A DNA stretch of 64,000 nt from Pseudoalteromonas sp049257235. GTDB taxonomy: Bacteria; Pseudomonadota; Gammaproteobacteria; Enterobacterales; Alteromonadaceae. The DNA is taken from the NCBI RefSeq assembly GCF_049257235.1, contig NZ_JBMMUF010000004.1, positions 186,001 through 250,000 of the forward strand, given 5' to 3'. The translations under genes and the position numbers were made by a program. The notes below the pieces were generated by a model. The model saw nothing but the letters and a program-made list of their open reading frames with translations. It did not search any database and was not told the DNA's origin. Position 1 is the first letter of the stretch. Every line of letters begins with the position of its first letter. Positions 34,006-42,607 of the stretch are shown piece after piece.

Positions 34006-34024
34006 AAAAAAGCACTGCTTTTTT
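34006..34024 (-). terminator. Candidate terminator downstream of tRNA-Ala
   Basis: AAAAAAGC-act-GCTTTTTT, a perfect eight-base-pair stem with a T run on either strand, 82 bases past the tRNA 3' end and between the two direct repeats. Confidence 0.6.
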
Positions 34025-34062
34025 AGTTTTGAACGCGAGATATGGATATCGAGCCGGGGGAT

Positions 34063-34122
34063 GGGCTTGGATGCCTGACGGCTAAAGGTATTACAAAAAA
34101 GAAAGTGGTGGAGCTAAGCAGG
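34063..34122 (-). repeat. 60-bp direct repeat, copy B, overlapping the intact tRNA-Ala
   Basis: Partner of 33932-33991, offset 131 bases. It covers the last 17 bases of the functional tRNA-Ala and 43 bases of downstream flank. Confidence 0.85.
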
Positions 34123-34181
34123 ATCGAACTGCTGACCTCCTGCGTGCAAGGCAGGCGCTCTCCCAGCTGAGCTATAGCCCC
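34106..34181 (-). tRNA. tRNA-Ala (anticodon TGC)
   Basis: A 76-base cloverleaf with encoded CCA. The acceptor stem GGGGCTA/TAGCTCC contains the G3-U70 wobble that identifies alanine tRNAs. The anticodon arm is CCTGC-CTTGCAC-GCAGG, giving TGC; the T arm carries GTTCGATC. It stands alone, outside any rRNA operon visible here. Confidence 0.97.
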
Positions 34182-34333
34182 ACTTCATTGGGATATTCCC
34201 GAAGGAACGATGCGTATTTTATAAATTTTTCTGCGCGGGTCAAGCATCGACCACAAAAAAATTTATTCAAAGTGCCCAATCTGCTCGGCGCTTTGTTACA
34301 GTAACCATTAAAGCTAGTTTGAAAGTATAGGTT

Positions 34334-34726
34334 ATGGGCAAAAAATTAAGCACACTTTTTCTGTTGTCAGCGCTTGTGGCATGTAGCTCTTCGCCTGATG
34401 AGAAGCCTTATGAAGTAGTTAGTCAGCAGTTTTATGAGAAAACCAATGAGCAAGGGCAGAAGTTATTTGCTTATGTGATGGCGGTAAAAGCAAACAAGCG
34501 CACTAATTTGAATATGGATAAACCAGTGAGCCGTTCTCAGCTTAAAAGTTATTTGGAACAAGAACACTTTGATGAATCACCGGCATTGAAACTACAACTC
34601 GAAGATGAAGCTGCAGCAGCGTTAAAGAAAGAGTTAAAGGCACGTAATTATTGTCCGCAAGAGTATGACATTAACGAAGTGCTTTGGCGGGATTTTAGTG
34701 TGCAGTTACGTGGTCAGTGCAATTAA
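34334..34726 (+). CDS. Small hypothetical lipoprotein
   Basis: 130 residues. The N terminus MGKKLSTLFLLSALVACSSS is a lipoprotein signal with lipobox LVAC, so it should be anchored in the outer or inner membrane. The mature part is charged and helical (YLEQEHF, LEDEAAAALKKELKARNY) with two Cys residues (NYCPQEY and RGQC). I do not recognise a family. It overlaps the next gene by one base (TAATG). Confidence 0.7.
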   Translation: MGKKLSTLFLLSALVACSSSPDEKPYEVVSQQFYEKTNEQGQKLFAYVMAVKANKRTNLNMDKPVSRSQLKSYLEQEHFDESPALKLQLEDEAAAALKKELKARNYCPQEYDINEVLWRDFSVQLRGQCN

Positions 34727-35289
34727 TGCCAGCGTCTATAGAGGCTCTTGATGAGCTGTGTCAGCAATTAGCTATTGAATGCGAAAAACTACCTCACCCG
34801 CCATTGGCTACGGCGCAGTGCGCTGATGATATCGCGTTGCACCGTCCTGGGGTGAGACTTAAAAACTTATTTTTGCGCGATAACTACGGGCGACGCCACT
34901 TTTTGTTAATAACAAGCCATGATGCGCTCGTTGATTTAAAAGCACTTTCAAAAACTCAGCAGGTATCGCGGTTAGGCTTTGCTTCTGATGAGCGGCTTGA
35001 AAAGTTTTTGGGAGTCAAAAAGGGCTGTGTTTCTATGTTGGCATTAATGAATGATCCCCAGTGTCACGTTGAACTATGGCTTGATAGGGCAATATGGAAT
35101 GAGACTCAACAGAGCACACCGTATCACTGTCATCCTTTTGATAATACGCAAACATGGCTGGTGCCTAAAAAGGCGCTAGAGCAACTTTTTGCACACTGGG
35201 GTCATGAGCCTTTGATTTTTGCACACTGGGGTCATGAGCCTTTGATTATAGATGTACCCAAACGCTGCGGCACAACAATAAAGGCGTAA
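34726..35289 (+). CDS. YbaK/PrdX-type aminoacyl-tRNA deacylase-like protein
   Basis: 187 residues from ATG 34726 (TAATG overlap with the lipoprotein gene); a GTG three codons earlier is less likely. RPGVRLKNLFLRDNYGRRHFLLI with the conserved Lys, LGFASDERLEKFLGVKKGCVS and a C-terminal LWLDRAIW match the YbaK/ProX domain that clears mischarged Ala- or Cys-tRNA. Near the C terminus AHWGHEPLIF is repeated in tandem (30-base duplication). The last 13 residues after the repeat are read from DNA antisense to the MFS gene end, so the two genes overlap convergently by 58 bases. Confidence 0.78.
   Translation: MPASIEALDELCQQLAIECEKLPHPPLATAQCADDIALHRPGVRLKNLFLRDNYGRRHFLLITSHDALVDLKALSKTQQVSRLGFASDERLEKFLGVKKGCVSMLALMNDPQCHVELWLDRAIWNETQQSTPYHCHPFDNTQTWLVPKKALEQLFAHWGHEPLIFAHWGHEPLIIDVPKRCGTTIKA
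35186..35245 (+). repeat. 30-bp in-frame tandem duplication
   Basis: Two identical units of 30 bases (35186-35215 and 35216-35245), each encoding ten residues centred on AHWGHEPLI. Identity suggests a recent duplication. The right unit reaches into the 3' end of the opposing MFS gene. Confidence 0.9.
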
Positions 35290-36377
35290 CCCATTATACA
35301 CACCACAACCAAACAGCTTAAAAACGCAAATTCACCATAGGCTTGATACAGCAAACCGGGTAACACTGACCCCAACGCCCCACCACAGTAATAAAAGCTC
35401 ACGTAAACACCGTTAGTTAAACTCGCGCTTGCACGACTCAGTGTATTCACAAGCGGTGCAGCTGTGGCGTGAATAATGAACATAGACGCGCAAAAGCAAG
35501 TAAAGGCAAAGAGGAATAACTCAAACTGTTGCCAGTACATGAGCAAAATGGTCGCCACGTAGAACAAAAACATACCTGCAAGAAACGAGAAAAGCCCTTT
35601 GGTGCGCTTATGCAGATAGGGGGTGAGGAGCGTTGCAAGGGCGCCCAGTAAGTAACCGCTGTAAACCAAACCAATATTCTTGGTACTGGTCATGGCATAG
35701 GTGCTGCGCAATATGAACGGCAGGTAATTGAGTAATGCAGCAAAGCAAAAGAACATGCAAAACACTGCGCCGTATAAAGTCAGAATTCGGGTATTGGCAA
35801 GTGCGGCAACATTACCGCGAAAAGGTGAATGGGCTTGTCGGACTGGGTTCTTTTTGGCAGGGATACATGCGGCAAAAACCAATAATAAGACCGAGTTGAA
35901 CCAAAAAAAACTTTGCCAGCTTATGTATTCTGTAAACCCCGCTGCTAGCGCACGTCCTAAAAAACCGCCCGCAATGGTGCTGCCAATGTAGCCACTCATT
36001 TTTCGGGTAATATCGGCGTCTTTATATCGCAAAGCAATGCTTGCGGTCATCGCAGTAAGTGCTGCAGGAAGCGCAATGCCTTGAATAAGTCGTAGGCTTT
36101 GTAACTGCCAAAAGTGCTCTGAAAATGGAATAAGCGCATTGCTAATGGCGAGGATGACCATGACATATTGCAACACCCGATACAGGTTTTTGTTGTTTAA
36201 AAGCACACCATATAACAAAGGAGCAATGGCTAGGGGCAACATGGTGAAGGTCATTAATGACCCTGATGTGGCGGGGCTTACCTCGTATTGCTCAGCAAAA
36301 AGCGCTAATAATGGCTGTACTGCGTAAAGCACAAAGAAGATAACAACGGAGCAGCACAGCAATAACCAGTACGACAT
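35232..36377 (-). CDS. MFS transporter (YnfM-like)
   Basis: 381 residues with twelve hydrophobic segments. FVLYAVQPLLALFAEQYEVSPATSGSL in segments 1-2 and ALRYKDADITRKMSGYIG in the middle resemble the YnfM/YgaY-type drug or metabolite exporters. The C terminus ends in VPQRLGTSIIKGS. Its substrate is unknown. Its 3' end overlaps the deacylase gene on the other strand; the in-frame duplication there may have changed the last residues. Confidence 0.82.
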   Translation of the reverse strand: MSYWLLLCCSVVIFFVLYAVQPLLALFAEQYEVSPATSGSLMTFTMLPLAIAPLLYGVLLNNKNLYRVLQYVMVILAISNALIPFSEHFWQLQSLRLIQGIALPAALTAMTASIALRYKDADITRKMSGYIGSTIAGGFLGRALAAGFTEYISWQSFFWFNSVLLLVFAACIPAKKNPVRQAHSPFRGNVAALANTRILTLYGAVFCMFFCFAALLNYLPFILRSTYAMTSTKNIGLVYSGYLLGALATLLTPYLHKRTKGLFSFLAGMFLFYVATILLMYWQQFELFLFAFTCFCASMFIIHATAAPLVNTLSRASASLTNGVYVSFYYCGGALGSVLPGLLYQAYGEFAFLSCLVVVCIMGYAFIVVPQRLGTSIIKGS

Positions 36378-36592
36378 AGCACAGTATCAATTGAACAGTT
36401 CAAGCAAAGTGTATCATAGCCTCATAGCTTATCTAGAAAGCATGCGATTAATCAAAATGTTAGTGATTAGTGTATTTCTTACGTAGATGTCACCTTGTTC
36501 GGTGTTACGTTTATTTATTCTTAGATGGTCAAAATATGAATTTAATTGGGGTAGAATAATTCTATTCAGTTTGTATGTAATAAGTGACTAAG

Positions 36593-37135
36593 ATGGGTTC
36601 GTTACAAGATCAATTACTCAAAGCGGGTTTAACCACAGAGCACAAAGCAAAGTTGGCGAAAACCGAGAAACGCAAAGCGCAGAAGAAAAAGAAGAAGAAA
36701 GGCGCAACTAGCGACCAGAGCGATTTGCAAAAGCATATTGAGCAAACAAAGCAAGCGCAGCAAGAAAAAGCGGCTCAACTCAACGAGCAGCGTCAGGCTG
36801 AAATCAAAGAGCGAGAGCAAGTTGCGCGCGTTAAACAAATTTTAGAACACCACAATCAGGATGAAATTCGTGGTGAGGTCACGTTCAACTTTACCTACGA
36901 TAGCAAAATCAAAGAAATTGAGGTTAACGCGCAAACGCAAAAAGCGTTGGCTAGCGGTCGCCTTGCAATTTGTGTTTTAGAAGGTAAGTTTTATGTATTG
37001 CAGGATGAACCTGCTCGTAAAATTGCTGAAGTTGATGAAAAGTATATTGTTTTCCATGTTGAAAATGATGACCAAGAAAAAGATGAGGATGATCCGTACG
37101 CAGGCTATGAAGTTCCTGATGATCTAATGTGGTAA
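36593..37135 (+). CDS. DUF2058 family protein (YaiL-like)
   Basis: 180 residues from ATG 36593, since MGSLQDQLLKAGL matches the family start better than the GTG at 36584. The N-terminal half is a highly charged coiled coil with KRKAQKKKKKKG and many Gln/Glu/Lys, likely to bind nucleic acid. The C-terminal half (FNFTYDSKIKEIEVNAQTQ, LAICVLEGKFYVL) is a small globular domain. It has been annotated as a nucleoprotein or polynucleotide enzyme regulatory protein; the function is unproven. Confidence 0.85.
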   Translation: MGSLQDQLLKAGLTTEHKAKLAKTEKRKAQKKKKKKGATSDQSDLQKHIEQTKQAQQEKAAQLNEQRQAEIKEREQVARVKQILEHHNQDEIRGEVTFNFTYDSKIKEIEVNAQTQKALASGRLAICVLEGKFYVLQDEPARKIAEVDEKYIVFHVENDDQEKDEDDPYAGYEVPDDLMW

Positions 37136-37270
37136 TGCCAATTGGCAGCGTGGCTTTGTGCTCAGTGTCTGTTAATTCTTAGTTGCTACAGTAAAGAACA
37201 TGGGTCTACACTCATTGCTAGTGGGGTACAAAACGCCCTAATTTTTACCGTCAAAATAAGAGTAAATACT

Positions 37271-37594
37271 ATGAAAAAAATGACAAAAGTACTTATGGGA
37301 GCCGGTGCTATTGCAGTTTCTGCGATGGCAATGAATGCACACGCAGCTGATGGTGAGGCTCTTTACACCGCTAAGAACTGCCAAACATGCCATGGCGCTG
37401 AAGGTAAAACACCAATTATGGGTATGTATCCAAAATTGGCAGGCCAGAACAAAGAGTATCTTGTTGCGCAGATGAAAGACATCAAGTCAGGCGCACGCAG
37501 CAATGGTATGTCAGCAGCGATGAAAGCAATGGTAATGAACATTACTGACGAAGAGTTTGCGGCAATCGCTGATTATCTAGCTGGTGTTCAATAA
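37271..37594 (+). CDS. Periplasmic class I cytochrome c (c553-like)
   Basis: 107 residues from ATG 37271; the long upstream extension in frame is not family-like. A Sec signal peptide (MKKMTKVLMGAGAIAVSAMA, ending AHA-A) precedes a single haem site CQTCH. A C-terminal Met in MKAMVMNITDEEF is a candidate sixth ligand. It should be a small soluble electron carrier in the periplasm. It is monocistronic, with its own terminator. Confidence 0.9.
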   Translation: MKKMTKVLMGAGAIAVSAMAMNAHAADGEALYTAKNCQTCHGAEGKTPIMGMYPKLAGQNKEYLVAQMKDIKSGARSNGMSAAMKAMVMNITDEEFAAIADYLAGVQ

Positions 37595-37623
37595 TACTTC
37601 AGTAATCGCTAATCAATACTAAG

Positions 37624-37659
37624 AAACCACCGTTTGGCGAGCTCAGGCGGTGGTTTTTT
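37624..37659 (+). terminator. Terminator of cytochrome c gene
   Basis: AAACCACCG pairs with CGGTGGTTT, followed by TTT, 29 bases after the stop; the 15-base loop is large. Confidence 0.8.
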
Positions 37660-37721
37660 GTTGCCTCATAAACAACAAGTGTTTAGACTTCTATACATCT
37701 ATAAAGTAATTGGAGAGACAT

Positions 37722-38498
37722 ATGAGTGTGATCCCTCATTTACCCCCTGTGAGCCTCAAAGGTAAAGTCAGTGAACAAGAGTGGCGTTTACGTGTTGATT
37801 TGGCTGCATGCTATCGACTGGTAGAGCACTTTCGCTGGGGCGATCTCATCTACACCCATATGTCGGCACGTTTGCCAGGCACCGACGAATACTTGGTGAA
37901 TGCGTTTGGTTTAAGCTTTGACGAGGTTAGTGCTTCTAACTTGGTTAAAGTAAACCTCAATGGTGATATCTTAGATGATACACCTCATTGCATTAACCCT
38001 GCGGGCTTTACTATCCACAGCGCGATTCACGAAGTCCGTGAAGATGCACATTGTGTGATTCACCTACATACCAAAGAGACTATCGCTGTTGCCAGTGTTG
38101 AAGGGGGCCTACAACCTTATTCTCAGCATTCTATGTTCTCTTTGCCCTCGTTGTCTTATCACGAGTATGAAGGTTTGGCTGTGAATGACGAAGAGAAAGC
38201 GCGCTTGCAGCAAGACTTGGGCACGACAAATCACATGTTGTTGGTTAATCACGGCGGCCTCACTGTTGGTCCTACGGTAGGCGATGCGTTTATGCGTTTT
38301 TATGATTTGCAGCGAGCATGTGAAATTCAAGTGGCAATTCAAAGCATGAATCAAGCACCGATTAGGGTGCCGCAACCCATTATCGACAATATTTATAATC
38401 AGGCGAATGTTGTACACAGCGGCAGTACTGGAGGTCAACTAGCGTGGCCGGCAATGCTGCGTAAAGCCTACCGTTTAGATCCTAGCTTTGCCGAATAA
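37722..38498 (+). CDS. Class II aldolase/adducin family protein
   Basis: 258 residues from ATG 37722, with GGAGAG eight bases upstream. GDLIYTHMSARLPG opens the fold; CVIHLHTKETIAVA gives two zinc-binding His residues and LVNHGGLTVGPTVGDAF the third. It could split a 2-keto-3-deoxy sugar acid or a sugar phosphate. Family members of this group without a clear substrate are common next to decarboxylases and dehydratases. A dehydratase gene of the enolase superfamily follows after a 319-base gap rich in palindromes. Confidence 0.85.
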   Translation: MSVIPHLPPVSLKGKVSEQEWRLRVDLAACYRLVEHFRWGDLIYTHMSARLPGTDEYLVNAFGLSFDEVSASNLVKVNLNGDILDDTPHCINPAGFTIHSAIHEVREDAHCVIHLHTKETIAVASVEGGLQPYSQHSMFSLPSLSYHEYEGLAVNDEEKARLQQDLGTTNHMLLVNHGGLTVGPTVGDAFMRFYDLQRACEIQVAIQSMNQAPIRVPQPIIDNIYNQANVVHSGSTGGQLAWPAMLRKAYRLDPSFAE

Positions 38499-38817
38499 TA
38501 GGGGCTGTTGACCTTTGTTGTTCGTTTCTGCAGCAGTATGTAGTGTATTTATATAAGGCCGCACATGTGTGGGGTAGTTATTTTTGCTGCCCTACGGGTT
38601 CATCTAAACGCACCCTGCTCTGTGTTGCTCGCTATTTACATAGGCGAGCAAGACCGAAGCAATGCTTCGCAGCATAGCGAGGTGAGTGCATGGATGCACG
38701 ATGTAACCAAACTTCATGGATGAATTATGCCGTATAGGTTAGTGCTAAATTCATCAAAATGCGTTTAGATTGAACATAAAGTTAACCACAAAGATAAACA
38801 GACCCTAAGGAAAGATT
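38499..38817. repeat. Intergenic region with three clustered palindromes
   Basis: No coding capacity. Between 38590 and 38700 lie TGCTCGCTAT-ttac-ATAGGCGAGCA (38626-38650, one bulged base), CGAAGC-aat-GCTTCG (38655-38669) and GTGCAT-gg-ATGCAC (38686-38699). The local GC is higher than in the flanks. It resembles a dispersed intergenic repeat rather than a gene or a simple terminator. Confidence 0.55.
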
Positions 38818-39993
38818 ATGAAAGTTAATCGCGTTGAAGTATTTGATATTCACTGCCCGGACCGTCCTGCGTGGACGCCGGTATTCGTGCGTATTCATAC
38901 TGACGAGGGGATCAGTGGAGTCGGTGAAGCAGGCTTAGCATACGACTTGGGCCATAGTGCAGCCGCAGCCATGATTAAAGAAATGGCAGAAGCGTTTTTA
39001 ATTGGTCACGACCCATTTCAAACGGAAATGCTGTGGTCACGTATGCTCCGCGAGAGCTTTTGGGGCTTAGGTGGTGGGCCTGTGGTGTATGCAGCCATGA
39101 GCGCCATTGATACAGCGCTTTGGGATATCAAGGGTAAGGCGCTGGGTTTACCTGTGTATCAACTGCTAGGTGGTAAAGTGAATGATGAGCTGCGCACCTA
39201 CGCCTCACAGCTGCAATTTGACTGGGACAAAGAGTTTAAAGCGCTGGTGGAGCCTCAAGAGTATGCCGAGGCAGCGCTTAAAGCCATGGCAGAGGGTTAC
39301 GACGCCGTAAAAGTGGACCCAATTCAGTATGATAAACACGGTAATACCTACTATGACCGCACTAAGATCATCTCTCGTGCGGAAATGAAGTTGTACCGCG
39401 CGCGTATGCAAGCAATTCGCGAAGCAGTCGGTGATGAAGTTGATATTATTTTTGAATGCCATAGCTTACCGGGAGCAACATCCGCGATTCAAATCGGCGA
39501 AATTGCTGAAGAATTTGATTGTATGTATTACGAAGAGCCAGTGAATTATCTTAACCATTCACTGCATGCCAAGGTCGCTGACAAGGTTGCCGTGCCAATT
39601 GCTGGTGGTGAGCGCTTATATAACCGTTGGGGTGTACGTCCTTACCTTGAGGACCAAAGTATCGATGTGTTGCAGCCGGATATCGGTTTGTGCGGTGGCT
39701 TTACTGAAACCAAGAAAGTGTGTGATTACGCAGACATTTTCGACGTGCGTATTCAAGCCCATGTGTGTGGTGGCCCCGTTGCTACAGCGGCGTCTTTGCA
39801 TCTAGAAACTGCTATTCCTAACTTCTTAATTCACGAGCACCACACCTATGCGATTAAGAAATGGAACCGTGAACTGTGTATTCAAGACCCGCAACCCGTG
39901 AACGGCAAGTTTAAAGTGAGTGAAGCGCCGGGTATTGGCATTGAGCTCAATGATGAAGTGGTGATGCGCTCAACGCGAGTTGAAATCAAGTAA
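38818..39993 (+). CDS. Enolase-superfamily (mandelate racemase/muconate lactonizing) sugar-acid dehydratase-like protein
   Basis: 391 residues. VEVFDIHCPDRPAWTPVFVRI forms the capping domain and AIDTALWDIKGKALGLPVYQLLGG is the family signature. Metal ligands are seen in IIFECHS, YYEEPVN and AGGERLYNR; DIGLCGG and the His of IQAHVCGGPVATAA are in the acid/base positions used by D-galactonate and related dehydratases. It probably dehydrates an aldonic acid to a 2-keto-3-deoxy acid. Exact substrate is not readable. Confidence 0.85.
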   Translation: MKVNRVEVFDIHCPDRPAWTPVFVRIHTDEGISGVGEAGLAYDLGHSAAAAMIKEMAEAFLIGHDPFQTEMLWSRMLRESFWGLGGGPVVYAAMSAIDTALWDIKGKALGLPVYQLLGGKVNDELRTYASQLQFDWDKEFKALVEPQEYAEAALKAMAEGYDAVKVDPIQYDKHGNTYYDRTKIISRAEMKLYRARMQAIREAVGDEVDIIFECHSLPGATSAIQIGEIAEEFDCMYYEEPVNYLNHSLHAKVADKVAVPIAGGERLYNRWGVRPYLEDQSIDVLQPDIGLCGGFTETKKVCDYADIFDVRIQAHVCGGPVATAASLHLETAIPNFLIHEHHTYAIKKWNRELCIQDPQPVNGKFKVSEAPGIGIELNDEVVMRSTRVEIK

Positions 39994-40011
39994 ACGACGT
40001 TGCGTTAATAC

Positions 40012-40040
40012 AAAAAGAGCCAGCATCTGCTGGCTCTTTT
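40012..40040. terminator. Bidirectional terminator
   Basis: AAAAAGAGCCAGCA-tc-TGCTGGCTCTTTT, 18 bases after the dehydratase stop and 22 bases beyond the stop of the convergent lipoprotein gene. Confidence 0.9.
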
Positions 40041-40062
40041 GCGTTTTAAAGCTACACACGGT

Positions 40063-40440
40063 TCATTGTTTACACGACAATTGTGGTGCAGCGATAGTTT
40101 GCTCTGTGTTGAGGTGACGGATGTAACATTGCGTGCCATCTGTCATCAGCATAAAGCGTTGTGGCATCTCCAGTACCTTGCCCATAATCGGGTTACCGTT
40201 TGCATCCGTCATTTTTGGTGGCTCAACGACCAATGAACTCTTATCCATGAATACATTGGAGTTTAAGCGCACCGATTGGCTGTTGAGCATGCCAGCAATC
40301 AGTTCAGAAACCTGCTGCTGGCTTGGCTGAGACAACAAGGCAGGCCGCAACTCAGCTGGGAGCTGCTGCGTGGCGTTGCACCCAGCAAGTGCACTTACAG
40401 ACAGTGCTGATATGAGTGCCATAACGGCTGTTTTAATCAT
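40063..40440 (-). CDS. Small hypothetical lipoprotein
   Basis: 125 residues with a lipoprotein signal MIKTAVMALISALSVSALAG and lipobox LAGC. The mature domain (LNSQSVRLNSNVFMDKSSL, MLMTDGTQCYIRHLN) is not one I recognise. Its start lies inside the end of the S41 peptidase gene (eight-base overlap), so the two lipoproteins are made together and may work at the same envelope site. Confidence 0.7.
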   Translation of the reverse strand: MIKTAVMALISALSVSALAGCNATQQLPAELRPALLSQPSQQQVSELIAGMLNSQSVRLNSNVFMDKSSLVVEPPKMTDANGNPIMGKVLEMPQRFMLMTDGTQCYIRHLNTEQTIAAPQLSCKQ

Positions 40441-42013
40441 TGGTCGTTCCTTGAGGTAGCGTCAAAATACGATTGTTGCGCAGCTGAGTCTGCCAACGTG
40501 GATCGCTAATCACTAGTGCAGGATCGGCGCTAGCACTTTGTACGTCATAACCTTTTAATCCCGAGGTGCTACTTGGAGCAGGGCAGCTTTGGTTGACCCG
40601 ATAGTTTAGTGCCGCGGCTAACATCGCTTCGTTCGTGTCACCAAGTAAGTTGCTAAAGTCATCTGCTACAGCACAGCCAGTTACACGCACAGGGTTGCGC
40701 TCGCTGCTGGTTAGGTTCTGCGGTGCAAATCCCTCAGAATACTCACCAAATCCAGCGTGATTCACACCCGTGAATTGAATCGTGAAAAAGGTGGTATCGC
40801 AGTTATCTGTTGGGTAGAAACCATACGGCTTACCACAGGTGTTACCGCCGATAAGGACGACTTCAAAACCACGACTATCTGGAATGCCTCTTAGTCCATT
40901 AACCAGAGCTTCACTGGCTGAACAGGTGCGGCTGCCAGCAAGCACAAAGACGCGCTCAAGGTTTAGGCTCGGTAGCTTGGTACCGTCTGTGATTCCTGAG
41001 TCAGGATCAAAGCCAATGTATTCATCGATAAATGGGAAAGGTGTGAGCGGTGCTCCTGTAACCGGATTGGTGGTTGGGTATTTGTCGTTAAATATTGTTT
41101 GCTCAAAAACGAGATCGCGCGTGTTATCAGCGCCGGCAATCATGTAACCCAGTTGTGCAGCCATAGCAAGATAGCCGCCACCGTTGTAGCGCATATCAAT
41201 AACGAGGTCTGTAACATTAGCAACATCGAGCTGCCTAAAGGCATCGTACAATTGGCGCTCTGCAGGCGCGTTGTGATCGTTAAACTGGATGTAACCAACA
41301 GAACCAGTATTCGTATTGATGGTTTTTACATTCATCACTGGATCTTGAATCACTTCGCCAGAGGTGAGTGATATCCTGCGCTCTTCATTACTGCCTACCA
41401 GCTTAAAAGTAAATTCGGTGTTGGTGTTGGCACTAGATGGAAATAACGCACCATTTATCGCATCAACGTTATTACTGTTTACTACGTCAACGCCATTAAC
41501 CGCGACAATTTCCCAACCACGCTGAACACCTGCAGTGACTGCAGCTGTGTTAGGTTCTGTATAGGTGACTACAACTTCTCGCGGTGGCGCGCCTTTGATG
41601 ACTTTAAAATTAAAGCCATAACCTAAAGATGCACCGCTTTGTTGCATTTGTTGCCATTCATCAGTGGGAATACTGAAGTGAAAGTTATCCTTGGGCGCAC
41701 CGGAGCTGGTCGTTTGCTCGGTTTTTAACACATCAAAATAGTCAATTACGCCAGCAATACTGCTTGGGTCGCGGTCAACAATTTCATCGTACCAAAGGTA
41801 GGTTTCATTACTCCAAGAGCGAAGCCAATTCTTTTGGTCTAAGGTATTGGCGCATTGGCCTTTGAATTGGTTAGACGAGGCAAACACTCCTGATTGCCAA
41901 GAGCTAGAGTTGCCATTTAAGTTCGACTGCTCAGAATCTCCACCCCCACCGCAGGCGGCCAAGGTTGCGCCAAGTGCACATACAACAAGTGACTTACAAA
42001 ACTGCATAGTCAT
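40433..42013 (-). CDS. S41 family peptidase, lipoprotein
   Basis: 526 residues. A lipobox (LAAC) is followed by a GGGGDSE linker. SWSNETYLWYDEI is the N-terminal motif of tricorn-like S41 peptidases; a PDZ domain spans about 150-240 (PREVVVTYTEPNTAAVTAGV). VTDLVIDMRYNGGGY, FVLAGSRTCSASEALVNGL (nucleophilic Ser) and IGGNTCGKPYGF (Lys) give a Ser-Lys active site. It is likely a periplasm-facing membrane-anchored protease. Four or more Cys residues could form disulphides. Confidence 0.88.
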   Translation of the reverse strand: MTMQFCKSLVVCALGATLAACGGGGDSEQSNLNGNSSSWQSGVFASSNQFKGQCANTLDQKNWLRSWSNETYLWYDEIVDRDPSSIAGVIDYFDVLKTEQTTSSGAPKDNFHFSIPTDEWQQMQQSGASLGYGFNFKVIKGAPPREVVVTYTEPNTAAVTAGVQRGWEIVAVNGVDVVNSNNVDAINGALFPSSANTNTEFTFKLVGSNEERRISLTSGEVIQDPVMNVKTINTNTGSVGYIQFNDHNAPAERQLYDAFRQLDVANVTDLVIDMRYNGGGYLAMAAQLGYMIAGADNTRDLVFEQTIFNDKYPTTNPVTGAPLTPFPFIDEYIGFDPDSGITDGTKLPSLNLERVFVLAGSRTCSASEALVNGLRGIPDSRGFEVVLIGGNTCGKPYGFYPTDNCDTTFFTIQFTGVNHAGFGEYSEGFAPQNLTSSERNPVRVTGCAVADDFSNLLGDTNEAMLAAALNYRVNQSCPAPSSTSGLKGYDVQSASADPALVISDPRWQTQLRNNRILTLPQGTTND

Positions 42014-42205
42014 AATATCAATCCATTTTTCGGTACCTGTTATACACTTTATACTAAAGTGTATAAGGGTGTAAAAAGGAAGTTAAATGTTACGTTTTAG
42101 AGCCATTTATGGGATCACAAATAATGCAAAAGCAGTGGCTTTGATTTAGCATACCGCCCCTTGTGTCCATAGTCGGACAAACCGGCTTTTAAAAGGGTTA
42201 TAACA

Positions 42206-42607
42206 GTGATTATAAAATGGGTGAGTGCGCTACTTATCTGTATATTGATTGCTGGTTGTGCATCAACAGAGCAACGTTTGGCGAATGAAATGAAGTTTCA
42301 GCGTTGGCAACTTGTTATGATTGATTCGCAACCTATTAATACTACAGCTTATATTCGCTTTATTGATGCGATGCAATTAGAAGGTCACAGTGGTTGTAAT
42401 GACTTTTTTGCCAGTACAGAAGTTGTTGAAAGTACTTTGCTTGTGAGCAATGTGGGGATGACCTACAAACTGTGTGCACAGCAACAGGGCCAGACAGAAC
42501 AGGTATTATTAGATACCTTGAAATCAACGCCTTCATTGAGTGTCAGTGGAGTTAGCCTAACATTAACTGGCTCACACACACTGACGTTTGCTGCACAAGC
42601 AAATTAG
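42206..42607 (+). CDS. META/HslJ-domain lipoprotein
   Basis: 133 residues from GTG 42206. Lipoprotein signal with IAGC. The domain has WQLVMIDSQPINTTAYIRF, LEGHSGCNDFFAS (the G-x-x-G-C-N motif of META domains) and two downstream Cys or Gln-rich parts, as in HslJ, which is linked to novobiocin tolerance. It probably sits in the outer membrane. The gene ends in a four-base convergent overlap with the thioesterase gene. Confidence 0.82.
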   Translation: MIIKWVSALLICILIAGCASTEQRLANEMKFQRWQLVMIDSQPINTTAYIRFIDAMQLEGHSGCNDFFASTEVVESTLLVSNVGMTYKLCAQQQGQTEQVLLDTLKSTPSLSVSGVSLTLTGSHTLTFAAQAN

